From the NCBI GenBank assembly GCA_020346605.1, contig CP070784.1, positions 970,979 through 1,007,200 on the forward strand: a DNA stretch of 36,222 nt. The letters are read 5' to 3'. The stretch's first letter is position 1. Each line of letters starts with the position of its first letter. Source of the stretch: Candidatus Bathyarchaeota archaeon. Its GTDB lineage: Archaea; Thermoproteota; Bathyarchaeia; TCS64. Position numbers and translations under genes: made by a program. Under the pieces are notes generated by a model. The model did no database searches and had not been told where the DNA came from. It saw nothing but the letters and a program-made list of their open reading frames with translations. This document shows, piece by piece, positions 7,158 to 15,120 of this stretch.

Positions 7158-8192
7158 ATGAACCTCCCACAGATAGCGATCTGTGTCGGTTTTCTGTTAT
7201 CGTTTCTAATGGCCATTGCCTTGGGGGGCAATGACGCGGCCTCACCGGTGGCCAACGTCGTGGGCACGAGGGTCCTGACTATAAGGCAGTCCCTCGCCCT
7301 CTTCGCGATATTCGCTACCGTGGGAGCTCTAACCCAAGGATACATGAACATGAAGACGATCGGGACCGGAATAGTTCCCTCCATCGACCTCCTCGGGGCC
7401 ATAATAATCATCCTCACGGCATTCGCCTGGATAATGTTCTGCAACAATCGTGGGCTCGAGATATCCGTGACACACACGATCGTCGGCAGCATTCTGGGAT
7501 ACGGCCTAACCAAGTTCGGTGTGAATGGAATACGGTGGTCTCTGATACAGATGGTCATCGTGAGTTGGTTTGCTTCCCCCATACTGGCGGCGCTCGTGGC
7601 TGTGGCGCTGTACAAGGTCCTGACGTCACTGACGTCGAGGTACGAGAGCCTCAGGAAGATGATGCCCACACTGATCAAGGTGGCCCTTTGTTATTCTGCG
7701 TACGCCTTCGGTGCCAACGATATATCGAACGCTACTGGCGTCTATGTGACCGTGACCCAGATGGTGATGGGGAGCTCGCCTGAGGGTAGAGTTATGTTTC
7801 TGCTCTCCGTCTTCGGGAGCATCGGCGTAATAATAGGAGGGCTGTGGCTAGGCCCCAAGGTTATAGAGACTGTAGCCTTCAACATCATCAGGCTCAACAT
7901 AGAGAGCGGTACAGCGGCAGAGATCACGAACGCCTTCGTCGTCCACCTGTTTGTCACGTTACCTTTCATGTTGATAGGTTACGGCCTACCTATCTCCACA
8001 TCCCTGGCGAACATCGGGGCCCTCGTGGGAGTCGGCTACGCCAGCTATGGCTCCAGTGGCATCAACAAGAGGACCGTCTCGCTTCTGCTCCTGTGTTGGG
8101 TTGCTTCCGTAGTTGTCACCGCAATGATGTCATTCGTCCTCTACACACTGGTTTTTCCTGTAATAGGGCCAATAATACAACCAAACTCTTGA
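7158..8192 (+). CDS. pit: Inorganic phosphate transporter, PiT family (PF01384)
   Basis: This 344-residue membrane protein has the duplicated PiT signature: G-G-N-D-A-A-S in the first half near residue 24, and G-A-N-D-I-S-N-A-T-G in the second half. About nine to ten hydrophobic segments flank a short polar loop (L-T-S-R-Y-E-S-L-R-K). PiT carriers import phosphate, often as a metal-phosphate complex, with H+ or Na+. The gene is followed 74 bases later by a DUF47 gene, the common partner of PiT in archaea and bacteria. The ATG at 7158 is preceded by a short purine-rich stretch (GGGGATAAGAGG). Confidence 0.94.
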   Translation: MNLPQIAICVGFLLSFLMAIALGGNDAASPVANVVGTRVLTIRQSLALFAIFATVGALTQGYMNMKTIGTGIVPSIDLLGAIIIILTAFAWIMFCNNRGLEISVTHTIVGSILGYGLTKFGVNGIRWSLIQMVIVSWFASPILAALVAVALYKVLTSLTSRYESLRKMMPTLIKVALCYSAYAFGANDISNATGVYVTVTQMVMGSSPEGRVMFLLSVFGSIGVIIGGLWLGPKVIETVAFNIIRLNIESGTAAEITNAFVVHLFVTLPFMLIGYGLPISTSLANIGALVGVGYASYGSSGINKRTVSLLLLCWVASVVVTAMMSFVLYTLVFPVIGPIIQPNS

Positions 8193-8226
8193 GGTCACGG
8201 TGAAGAGATGTCCGGAGCAAGGAAAG

Positions 8227-8233
8227 TATATAA
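8227..8233 (+). promoter_or_regulatory. TATA box of the DUF47 gene
   Basis: TATATAA lies 33 bases before the ATG at 8267, suggesting that the DUF47 gene has its own promoter in addition to any readthrough from the PiT gene. Confidence 0.5.
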
Positions 8234-8266
8234 TATATTAATGAGAAGAATTGAAAGGCTGCGTCA

Positions 8267-8938
8267 ATGGCAAAGAGATTATTCGGTTGGTTTGCCCCTC
8301 AGCGGGGCGAGAATGTGCTGGAGATGGTTGATCAACACCTAGAGTTCACCGAGAGCGCGGTGAAGGACCTCTACAGGATGGTGGAGGCCGCCGCCCTCTA
8401 CAGCGAGGAGGACAGCAAGAACCTCTTCGAAAGCATCTCGCAGCTGGAGATGAGGGCAGACGCCCTGAGGAGGGAGATGGTGATGGAGCTCACCAAGAGC
8501 GAGATGTTCCCGGAGGAGAGGGACGACCTCATGGAGCTAGTCAGGGCCGTGGACTGGGTCGCCGACTGGTCCAAGGAGGCCGGAAGGATACTGGCGATCA
8601 TTCCCTTCCACAAGGCCCCCGACGAGATGAAGATGGCAGCCCAGAACATGTGCAAGGCCAACGTCGACTGCGTCGGAGTCCTGAGCAAGATGATCAAAGC
8701 GTTGCCGAAGGATCCGAAGAAGGCGCTGAGCCTCGCCGACGAGGTCGAGATGCTGGAGGAGGAGATAGACGAGCTCTACAGCATCGCGAGGGTGCACTTG
8801 GCAGATCTCCAGTTCCCTGGGTTCAGCTCCGGGGCCCTCATACTGCTGAATATGTTCCTCGACGCCGTTGAGACTGTCGCCGACTGGGGCGAGAATACTG
8901 CTGACATCGTCAGGGCCATCGCTGTGAGGAGACAGTGA
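8267..8938 (+). CDS. DUF47 / PhoU-like putative phosphate transport regulator
   Basis: The 223-residue protein is almost wholly helical and acidic, matching the PhoU-like three-helix-bundle repeats of DUF47 proteins (TIGR00153 type). It begins with the family pattern around L-F-G-W-F and contains the E/D-rich metal-binding helices, for example L-A-D-E-V-E-M-L-E-E-E-I-D-E. Such proteins sit next to PiT permeases and are thought to regulate or gate them, probably through bound metal clusters. It follows the PiT gene on the same strand. Its central 108 bases occur a second time behind the other transporter. Confidence 0.92.
   Translation: MAKRLFGWFAPQRGENVLEMVDQHLEFTESAVKDLYRMVEAAALYSEEDSKNLFESISQLEMRADALRREMVMELTKSEMFPEERDDLMELVRAVDWVADWSKEAGRILAIIPFHKAPDEMKMAAQNMCKANVDCVGVLSKMIKALPKDPKKALSLADEVEMLEEEIDELYSIARVHLADLQFPGFSSGALILLNMFLDAVETVADWGENTADIVRAIAVRRQ
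8564..8671 (+). repeat. Direct repeat copy B, inside the intact DUF47 gene
   Basis: Partner of 6817-6924. This copy is within an uninterrupted coding frame and is therefore the more likely source of the pair, or both descend from two full-length paralogues. Confidence 0.9.
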
Positions 8939-8988
8939 CCAGAAACTAATTTTTCTACAACGATCGAACAAGGGAAATGTGCTGGGCC

Positions 8989-9195
8989 TCACTCGTCCTC
9001 GACGACGATGGCCTGGGTCGGACAAGCGTTGACACACGCCATGCACAGGATGCATTCCTCCATGCGCGCGGGCTGGGCCTTTTTCTCTCCGCTGACTTCG
9101 ACCATGTCGTAGACGTTCATGGGACATACTTCTGCGCAGACCCCTGCGCCCTCGCACACGTCGAGATCAACAGTCACTTTGGGCAAGCCGAACAC
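8989..9195 (-). CDS. Small two-cluster ferredoxin, first cluster lacking its second cysteine
   Basis: This 68-residue bacterial-type ferredoxin has the second cluster motif intact (Cys48, Cys51, Cys54, then Cys58-Pro). In the first motif, C-E-G-A-G-V-C-x3-C-P, the second cysteine position is Ala17. A 7Fe protein with one [3Fe-4S] and one [4Fe-4S] cluster is therefore likely. It probably carries electrons for low-potential enzymes such as the oxidoreductase encoded divergently at 9.5-12.1 kb. The GTG start at 9195 follows AGGGGA. It is convergent with the DUF47 gene. Confidence 0.88.
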   Translation of the reverse strand: MFGLPKVTVDLDVCEGAGVCAEVCPMNVYDMVEVSGEKKAQPARMEECILCMACVNACPTQAIVVEDE

Positions 9196-9212
9196 TCCCC
9201 TTTACGCCAGTA

Positions 9213-9237
9213 GAATTTAATTTCACCATGTTTAAAT
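9213..9237. promoter_or_regulatory. Back-to-back TATA-like elements of the two ferredoxin genes
   Basis: In the 72-base gap between divergent ferredoxins, GAATTTAAT (9213-9221) reads as a TATA box toward the minus gene and TTTAAAT (9231-9237) as one toward the plus gene, each about 20-30 bases from its start codon. The two promoters must be mutually close and could be co-controlled. Confidence 0.45.
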
Positions 9238-9267
9238 CTTTTCGAATCCACAAATTTACTGAGAATT

Positions 9268-9510
9268 ATGCCTAATTATCGGATAGAGATAGATCGGTCC
9301 ATTTGTCAAGGCTTCGGGGCCTGCGTCGAGCTGTGTCCAGGGGGGTTTTACCTCTCCGATGAGGACGGCAAGTCCAAGCTGAGGAGAGGAGAGTCCGTCA
9401 TCGAAGGTGGCGAGAACGTCAAGGAGTTCATCAACGTCGACGAGAAGGGCTGCTACGGCCAGGCGGAGGCGACGTGCCCCTTCAAAGCGATCACCGTGAC
9501 AGAGCTGTAG
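9268..9510 (+). CDS. Single-cluster ferredoxin of the Pyrococcus type, Phe at the variable ligand
   Basis: The 80-residue protein has cysteines at 13, 19, 23, 62 and 70, with Phe16 at the fourth-ligand position. The spacing 13-16-19-23 and 62-70 matches the Pyrococcus furiosus ferredoxin (11-14-17-21 and 48-56). In that protein Cys11, Asp14, Cys17 and Cys56 hold the cluster and Cys21-Cys48 form a disulfide. Phe cannot be a ligand, so a [3Fe-4S] cluster held by Cys13, Cys19 and Cys70 with a Cys23-Cys62 disulfide is inferred. The gene ends at a TAG that overlaps the possible start region of the oxidoreductase alpha gene, so it likely serves that enzyme. Confidence 0.85.
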   Translation: MPNYRIEIDRSICQGFGACVELCPGGFYLSDEDGKSKLRRGESVIEGGENVKEFINVDEKGCYGQAEATCPFKAITVTEL

Positions 9511-11282
9511 GAGGCTTCACTACGAGCATCAAATGCATCATCGGGAATAGCCTCTCCTTCCTGGTCGGTGGCGAGGCTGGCCAAGGGATAACTAGGAGTG
9601 GCTCCCTGCTGGGGAAGGCCATCATGCGCGGAGGGTTCCACGTCTACGGGGCTAACGACTACCCCTCCGTGATCAGGGGGGGCCACAACCTCTACACCCT
9701 CAGGGTCTCGGACGAGGAGATCCACTCACAGCACGACCTTGTGGACCTGATCCTGGCGCTCAACAAGGAGACCCTGCTTCTCCACCAGACCGACCTCAAC
9801 GAAGGCGGCGGAGCCATCTACGACGACAGGATCGAGCTGGAGGACGAGGATATAACGCGAGAGGATATCAGCCTCTATCCCGTGCCTCTCTCGGCCATCG
9901 TGGACGAGATCGGCGGGCCCCCCATCATGAGGAACACCGTAGCCCTGGGTGCGGCCGTCGGCCTCGTCGGATACGACTTGGAGCTTCTGAAGCAGGCCAT
10001 CGCCATCTCCTTCCCCGGCAGGACAGAGGTGATCGGGATGAACCAGGAGGCAGCGCAACGGGGGCACGACCACATCGTCAAGCACCAAGGCGACGAGTTC
10101 CCATGCTATCTAAGGCCGTCCGACGAGAGGACCGAGAGGAATATGCTCACCGGGAACGACGCCATCGCCCTCGGTGCCATTCAGGCCGGGTGCAGGTTCT
10201 ATGCCGCCTACCCGATGACCCCTGCCAGCCCGGTGCTCCACTACCTGATAAACAGGGACGAGGAGACGGGGATGGTGGTGGTCCAGCCGGAGAGTGAGAT
10301 CTCGGCCATCAACATGGTGATCGGTGCCTCCTACGCTGGGGTACGGGCTATGACGGCGACCTCCGGAGGCGGATTCAGCCTGATGACCGAGGCCCTGGGC
10401 CTCGCCGCCATTGCCGAGACCCCCATCGTGGTGATGGTGGGGCAGCGCCCCGGGCCCAGCACGGGGATGGCCACCTACTCCGCCCAGGCAGACCTCCTCT
10501 TCGTTATCCACGCCTCCCAAGGGGACTTCCCCAGGGTCGTCGTGGCCCCAGGGGACGTCGAGGAGTGCTTCTACAGGACCATGGAGGCCTTCAACCTCGC
10601 CGACGTGTTCCAGGTCCCCGCCATCATCCTCACGGACAAGAACATCATCGAGAGCCATAAATCCACAGAGCCCTTCGACCTGGGGAGGGTGGGCATCGAC
10701 AGAGGCGACCTCCTTGAGATCGACGAGTGGACCGGAGAGGAGTACAAGCGCTTCAGGGTCACTGAGAGCGGTACCTCGCCCAGATTGATACCCGGTACCA
10801 AAGGGGCGCTCACCCTCGCGAACTCGAACGAGCACGACGAACGAGGATTCACGACCATCGACCCCGCCACAATCGAGGAGATGGCTGGGAAGCAACGGAG
10901 GAAGATGGAGAACCTGAGGAGGAGGGTCATGGAGATGGAGCCCGTCAAGGTCTACGGCAGCGCCGACCCCGACATCAGCCTTGTCGGATGGGGGTCCACG
11001 AAGGGCCCTGCGCTGGAGGCACTCAAGATGCTGGAGGAGGACGGAGTCCGCGCCAGTTTCCTTCAGCCCGTCTACATGGAGCCCTTCCCCGCCGAGGCGA
11101 TGAACGGCGCCCTCAGGGGAGGAGGGAGGTTCCTCCTCGTGGAGGGGAACCGGACCGCCCAGCTGGGGCAGCTCATCAAGCTGCACACAGGCTTCGCTTT
11201 CGAGCACGTGCACCTGAGGTACGACGGAAGGCCCTTCAACCCGGGGGAGATCCGGGACAGGGCGCTGGAGGCGATGCGATGA
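9474..11282 (+). CDS. korA: 2-oxoacid:ferredoxin oxidoreductase, fused gamma-alpha subunit
   Basis: The enzyme oxidatively decarboxylates 2-oxoacids to acyl-CoA and reduces ferredoxin. Of its 602 residues, the first 190 or so are the gamma domain (G-G-E-A-G-Q-G-I near the N-terminus). The alpha domain follows with the CoA/2-oxoacid motif Y-P-M-T-P-A-S-P, then E-S-E-I-S-A-I-N and the A-T-S-G-G-G-F-S-L-M-T-E segment. Whether it prefers pyruvate, 2-oxoglutarate or a broad range is not clear. The only standard start giving the whole gamma domain is GTG at 9474, which overlaps the ferredoxin gene by 37 bases. A strong GGAGG at 9510-9514, with no AUG-like codon after it, hints that a later unusual codon might be used. 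Confidence 0.93.
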   Translation: MPLQSDHRDRAVGGFTTSIKCIIGNSLSFLVGGEAGQGITRSGSLLGKAIMRGGFHVYGANDYPSVIRGGHNLYTLRVSDEEIHSQHDLVDLILALNKETLLLHQTDLNEGGGAIYDDRIELEDEDITREDISLYPVPLSAIVDEIGGPPIMRNTVALGAAVGLVGYDLELLKQAIAISFPGRTEVIGMNQEAAQRGHDHIVKHQGDEFPCYLRPSDERTERNMLTGNDAIALGAIQAGCRFYAAYPMTPASPVLHYLINRDEETGMVVVQPESEISAINMVIGASYAGVRAMTATSGGGFSLMTEALGLAAIAETPIVVMVGQRPGPSTGMATYSAQADLLFVIHASQGDFPRVVVAPGDVEECFYRTMEAFNLADVFQVPAIILTDKNIIESHKSTEPFDLGRVGIDRGDLLEIDEWTGEEYKRFRVTESGTSPRLIPGTKGALTLANSNEHDERGFTTIDPATIEEMAGKQRRKMENLRRRVMEMEPVKVYGSADPDISLVGWGSTKGPALEALKMLEEDGVRASFLQPVYMEPFPAEAMNGALRGGGRFLLVEGNRTAQLGQLIKLHTGFAFEHVHLRYDGRPFNPGEIRDRALEAMR

Positions 11283-12136
11283 CCACGATGCAGGAGCTGG
11301 CGACGCCCGTCACCAACACCTGGTGCCCGGGGTGTGGCGACTTCGGCATCCTCATGGCGTTCAAGAGGGCGATCATGGAGCTGGGGCTCGAGCCCGAGAA
11401 GGTCGTGGCCGTCAGCGGGATCGGTTGCCACGGTAAGATCACCAATTACGTTAACGTGAACGGCCTCCACGTCATCCACGGGCGCGTCCTCCCCGCCGCC
11501 TCCGCCGTGAAGCTGGCGAACAGCGAGCTAACGGTCGTCGGCTTCGCCGGGGACGGGGACGCCTACAACATAGGGATGGGCCACCTCCCCCATGCAGCGA
11601 GGAGGAACCACGATATCAACCTCGTCGTCCACAACAACATGATCTACGGCCTTACCACGGGGCAGGCCTCCCCCACCAGCATGAGGGGGCACAGGACCCG
11701 GACGACGCCCCGCGGTGTCTTCGAGCGCCCCGTGGACCCACTATCCCTGGCGCTAGCCAGCGGCGCCTCCTTCGTGGCAAGGGGGTACGCCGGCGACGTG
11801 CGCCACCTGACGGGGCTCCTCGTCGAGGCGATGGCCTTCAGTGGCTTCGCGTTAGTGGACGTGCTCCAGCCCTGCGTCTCATGGAACAGGGACCAGACCT
11901 ACGAGTTCTACGGCGAGAGGATCTACAAGCTGGAGGACGAGGGGTACGACCCGACGGATGCGGCCTCGGCTCGGGAGAAGGCGCTGGCCTGGGGCGAGAG
12001 GATACCAATAGGCGTTTTCTACAGGAAGGAGAGGGAGGCATACCTTGAGAGCTTCCCCTTTCTGGAGGGAGAGGCGCTGGTTCGAAAGGCGCTGGGCGAT
12101 ATCGACATATCCGAGCTCCTGAAGGAGTTCTCCTAG
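11279..12136 (+). CDS. korB: 2-oxoacid:ferredoxin oxidoreductase, beta subunit
   Basis: This 285-residue subunit binds thiamine diphosphate and one [4Fe-4S] cluster. The cluster cysteines are in W-C-P-G-C-G near the N-terminus, G-I-G-C-H-G-K, and L-Q-P-C-V-S-W near residue 200, the arrangement of the two-subunit archaeal enzymes that lack a separate delta subunit. The thiamine-diphosphate motif is G-D-G-D-A-Y-N-I-G, with the magnesium-binding Asp and Asn. The start codon overlaps the alpha-subunit stop as ATGA, so the two are translationally coupled in one operon with the upstream ferredoxin. Confidence 0.95.
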   Translation: MTTMQELATPVTNTWCPGCGDFGILMAFKRAIMELGLEPEKVVAVSGIGCHGKITNYVNVNGLHVIHGRVLPAASAVKLANSELTVVGFAGDGDAYNIGMGHLPHAARRNHDINLVVHNNMIYGLTTGQASPTSMRGHRTRTTPRGVFERPVDPLSLALASGASFVARGYAGDVRHLTGLLVEAMAFSGFALVDVLQPCVSWNRDQTYEFYGERIYKLEDEGYDPTDAASAREKALAWGERIPIGVFYRKEREAYLESFPFLEGEALVRKALGDIDISELLKEFS

Positions 12137-12191
12137 ATCCTCCTCTGGCTCGGACGTGTTGAAGAAAAAATGAAACGGAATAATCCCGGGT

Positions 12192-12728
12192 CTACTTCAC
12201 AAGTTCCTTGGCGGATTCGATTATCTTCTCTGATACCTTCTCAGAAAGCCCCGTCTTCCTCGATAGCGTCTCCGTCTTCGCTCTCGCGATGAGCTTCACA
12301 GTCGTATAGCCGGCATCCTTCAGCTTGCCCTCGGTGGCGCTTCCCACGCCCTTAATGTCGGAAACGTCCAACGACTGGGGCGGGGCCTCAGCTTTCTTTG
12401 CCTCCTTCTTCGGTTCAGGCTCCTTCTCCGGCTCGGGGGCGGTAGCCACAGACTGCCTCTCTAGAGTGATGCTGATAGTCGATACACCTCGCGTGCCGCC
12501 TCCCTGTGCAGGCAGCTGCTCTGAGCCAAGCTCGATCTTCGTGGCTTTAACGTCGGACATGTAGCGGTTCCTAGCGATCTCGGCGACGTCGACTGCTCTG
12601 GATATGGCCCGTCCCCTCGCCTTGAGGACGACGGAGTTCTGGTTACTGTTGTTGAACGCGGTGATCAGTGCCATGACGTAGGCCATCGGGGGCTTGTTCC
12701 CAATGTAGACAGTGTCGATGTTGCTCAT
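12192..12728 (-). CDS. alba: Alba DNA/RNA-binding protein fused to C-terminal helix-hairpin-helix domain
   Basis: The first 92 residues are a typical Alba domain: V-Y-I-G-N-K-P-P-M-A-Y-V with the nucleic-acid-contacting Lys11, then L-K-A-R-G-R-A-I-S-R-A-V-D-V-A-E. Alba proteins of about 90-100 residues coat archaeal DNA and RNA. Here a charged Pro/Glu/Lys linker (about 96-118) leads to a further 60 residues with two helix-hairpin-helix-like units: I-K-G-V-G-S-A-T-E-G-K-L-K-D-A-G (125-140) and a second after L-S-R-K-T-G-L-S-E-K-V. These resemble the DNA-backbone-binding domain of RadA/Rad51 N-termini. The start is ATG at 12728; the open frame extends to a TTG at 12755 inside the promoter. It ends in TAG. 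Confidence 0.92.
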   Translation of the reverse strand: MSNIDTVYIGNKPPMAYVMALITAFNNSNQNSVVLKARGRAISRAVDVAEIARNRYMSDVKATKIELGSEQLPAQGGGTRGVSTISITLERQSVATAPEPEKEPEPKKEAKKAEAPPQSLDVSDIKGVGSATEGKLKDAGYTTVKLIARAKTETLSRKTGLSEKVSEKIIESAKELVK

Positions 12729-12757
12729 GTTGTTCGGATACGAAGGCTTTCCCAAGC

Positions 12758-12766
12758 CTTAAAAAG
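12758..12766 (-). promoter_or_regulatory. TATA box of the Alba-HhH gene
   Basis: On the minus strand the sequence reads CTTTTTAAG, 30 bases ahead of the ATG at 12728. This supports the shorter start and a nearly leaderless transcript. Confidence 0.55.
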
Positions 12767-12792
12767 GTTTAAGAGAGTCTGCAACATGCGGC

Positions 12793-13752
12793 TCAGATGA
12801 CGACGGGGTGGTCCGGGACCTCCCCCCTCAAGACCTTGAGGACCCCGTCGGCGACCTGCGTAGCCATCCTCCACATCGCCTCGTGACTGCTGGCTGCTAG
12901 GTGGGGGGCTAGGATCACGTTATCCATCTCAGTCAACGGGTCCCCTGGATCGAGGGGCTCCACCTCGAAGACATCCAGGGCCGCTCCTGCGACCTTCCCG
13001 CTTCTCAGCGCCTCGACAAGAGCCTCCTGATCGATGATCCTCCCCCTCGCCGTGTTGACGATCAAGGCCCCGTCCTTCATCAGCGAGATCTCCCTCCCAG
13101 ATATAAAGTGGAAGGTCTCAGGCGAATAGGGTATGTGAAGGGAAACGATTTCGCTCCTCGCGAGGAGGTCGCCCAGCTCCGCCCACTCGACGCCGATCTC
13201 CGCCTCCAGCTCTGACTTGCGGGTGCGGGAGTAGTAAAGTATCTTCACCTCGAAGCCCCTGAGGCGCCGGGCAACAGCCGCCCCGATCTTCCCGAGGCCC
13301 ACGATGCCAACCGTCTTCCCCATCACCTCGGTGCCCTTGAGGTCGCTGTACTTGCGCGACCACTCACCTGAGCGGACCGCCTTGTCGGCGCTGACGACCC
13401 TCCGGGTGAGCGAGAGCATGAGTGCCAGCGTCATCTCCGCAACGGTCTCCGTGAGGGCCTTTGGCGTGTTCAGCACGACCTTGCCCAGCTCCTTTGCCGC
13501 TTCCAGATCGACGTGATCGCAGCCGATGCCGTGGACACCCACGGCCTTCAGCCTCGGCGAGGAGGCCATGACCTCCCTGGTGATCTTGATGCTGCCTCGT
13601 GTAATGAACGCGTCGGCCTCACCCATGACCTTGGCGAGGGTTTCCCCGTCGGAGCCCGGCGACAGTGAGATGACTTTGACACCGTTCTCCTCCAAGAGCC
13701 CGATGCCAGCCGGGTGGATGGGCTCGGTCACGACGACTGTGAGATCTCCCAC
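12793..13752 (-). CDS. D-isomer-specific 2-hydroxyacid dehydrogenase family (phosphoglycerate dehydrogenase-like)
   Basis: This 319-residue NAD-dependent dehydrogenase has the family order: catalytic lobe, Rossmann motif G-I-V-G-L-G-K-I-G, then the catalytic Arg in N-T-A-R-G-R-I-I-D, Glu in D-V-F-E-V-E-P, and His in A-P-H-L-A-A-S. It lacks the C-terminal ACT domain of many serA products. It could be a short 3-phosphoglycerate dehydrogenase or a glyoxylate/hydroxypyruvate reductase; sequence alone does not separate these. The GTG start at 13752 follows a GGAGGGA ribosome-binding site about 11 bases upstream. The CBS-HPF gene lies 59 bases upstream on the same strand. Confidence 0.9.
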   Translation of the reverse strand: MGDLTVVVTEPIHPAGIGLLEENGVKVISLSPGSDGETLAKVMGEADAFITRGSIKITREVMASSPRLKAVGVHGIGCDHVDLEAAKELGKVVLNTPKALTETVAEMTLALMLSLTRRVVSADKAVRSGEWSRKYSDLKGTEVMGKTVGIVGLGKIGAAVARRLRGFEVKILYYSRTRKSELEAEIGVEWAELGDLLARSEIVSLHIPYSPETFHFISGREISLMKDGALIVNTARGRIIDQEALVEALRSGKVAGAALDVFEVEPLDPGDPLTEMDNVILAPHLAASSHEAMWRMATQVADGVLKVLRGEVPDHPVVI

Positions 13753-13811
13753 GGACTCGTCCCTCCTACGGTCTTTATCTCAGCTTGTAAAAGCTTTCGC
13801 AATCGTCGGCG

Positions 13812-14969
13812 TCACCGCCTGGATCTCCTCATCCTGGTGCGCCCCGGTGTCTCCGGCTTGGACTTGCGGATAGCCTTGCCCAGCGTGTCGCAGAGCTCGT
13901 CGAAGACCTTGATGAGGTCCCATCCCCTGGCCTCGACGTTGATCTGCCCCTCCGGGCTCAGTGCGCGGGCGGTCAGCTCGTATCTGGTCCGGCTGCCCCT
14001 GGTCTTGGAGCTCTTGATCCTGATCGAGATCTCGTTGATGTCGGAGCGGAACTTCATCCCCTTTTGCAGAACGCGCCGGACCTTCTCCTCGGCGACGGCC
14101 CGCTCGAAGAAGTCCTCGTCTGAGAGACCTATGATGTAGACGGGGAGCTCCTCCTCCGCCCTGAGCCTCATGATGAGCGAGATCAGCTCCCTAGGGGTCA
14201 CGATGCCCAGGATCGTCTGGGTCGGGCTGGTCATCACGCAGGCGCCCTTCCCCGTGTCCCTTAGCACTCGCAGCGTATCGAGCACTGAGGCTTCTGGGCC
14301 GACGGTGCAGGGGTGGGTGTCCATGACACCGGACACCTGGCCCGGGAACCGGGGGGCGCGCTCACCGACCCTGTCACCGGTGGTTGCCTTTGAGGCAGGG
14401 GTGATGAAGCTGTGGACCAAGGTCTCGGCCGTGACCATGCCGACGAGCCTCCCGTACTCTATGACGGGGATGTGGCTGATACCCCTCTCCAGCATGATGC
14501 TTCTGGCGTACGCGATGCCCTCGTTGATGTCCAGCGACCACACTGGGCTCCTGATGAGCTCCTTTGCGGGCACTGATTCGAGCCCCTCGACCTCGGCCAT
14601 GGCGTCGATGAGGTCCACCTGTGACAGTATCCCGACGACCTCCCCTGCATCGACGACCGGCAGAGCCCGGATGTTGTTCCTCACGAGGCTCTCGGCGACA
14701 TCGATCACCCTCGAACCGGACGAAGCGCTCCCCGTCGCCCTCCAGACGCCGTCGACCTTGGTCCTTGCGGGCTGGTCCACCCCGAGCAGGTCCCTTATGG
14801 TGATGAGCCCCACGGCCGACGCGGAGGAGACCGCCGCCTCGTACCGGCCTGTCCTCTCCAGCACTCCTAGGACCTTGGAGACGGTGTCGTCGGGGCTGAA
14901 GATGCTGATGGGGCCGTGGACCCTGTCTCGTATCTCTGAGAGGGCTAAATCTTGCAAAGTCGTTGCCAA
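13812..14969 (-). CDS. Four-CBS-domain protein with HPF/S30AE-like C-terminal domain
   Basis: Residues 1-275 of 385 hold four CBS motifs, each ending in the typical V-G-I/L-I/V-T/S-x-x-D/E-L: V-G-L-I-T-I-R-D-L, V-G-I-L-S-Q-V-D-L, V-G-M-V-T-A-E-T-L and L-G-I-V-T-P-R-E-L. CBS pairs usually sense adenine nucleotides. The last 100 residues are rich in basic residues and carry a beta-beta-beta-alpha pattern (I-S-I-R-I-K, R-Y-E-L-T-A-R, I-N-V-E-A-R-G-W-D-L-I-K-V-F-D-E-L). This resembles ribosome hibernation factor (HPF/RaiA) domains. A nucleotide-controlled ribosome-binding protein is the inferred role. The start is TTG at 14969; a TATA-like CTTTAATT lies about 40 bases upstream. Confidence 0.8.
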   Translation of the reverse strand: MATTLQDLALSEIRDRVHGPISIFSPDDTVSKVLGVLERTGRYEAAVSSASAVGLITIRDLLGVDQPARTKVDGVWRATGSASSGSRVIDVAESLVRNNIRALPVVDAGEVVGILSQVDLIDAMAEVEGLESVPAKELIRSPVWSLDINEGIAYARSIMLERGISHIPVIEYGRLVGMVTAETLVHSFITPASKATTGDRVGERAPRFPGQVSGVMDTHPCTVGPEASVLDTLRVLRDTGKGACVMTSPTQTILGIVTPRELISLIMRLRAEEELPVYIIGLSDEDFFERAVAEEKVRRVLQKGMKFRSDINEISIRIKSSKTRGSRTRYELTARALSPEGQINVEARGWDLIKVFDELCDTLGKAIRKSKPETPGRTRMRRSRR

Positions 14970-15074
14970 AACCTAGAACCTATAACTGGATCCGCACGGA
15001 GGAATTAAAGACTTTACTGAACGAGGTCCCATCGGTCCTCCAATGCCATCGGCGCGATGGAGTTTTCTGGAAGG

Positions 15075-15082
15075 TATTAAAA
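15075..15082 (+). promoter_or_regulatory. TATA box of the carboxyltransferase gene
   Basis: TATTAAAA lies 38 bases before the ATG at 15121, so the transcript would start close to the AGAGGAG ribosome-binding site. This argues against the longer frame that begins at 15043. Confidence 0.55.
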
Positions 15083-15120
15083 GCACATGGACCGAATCAG
15101 GACCAGCGAGAGGAGCGGTC

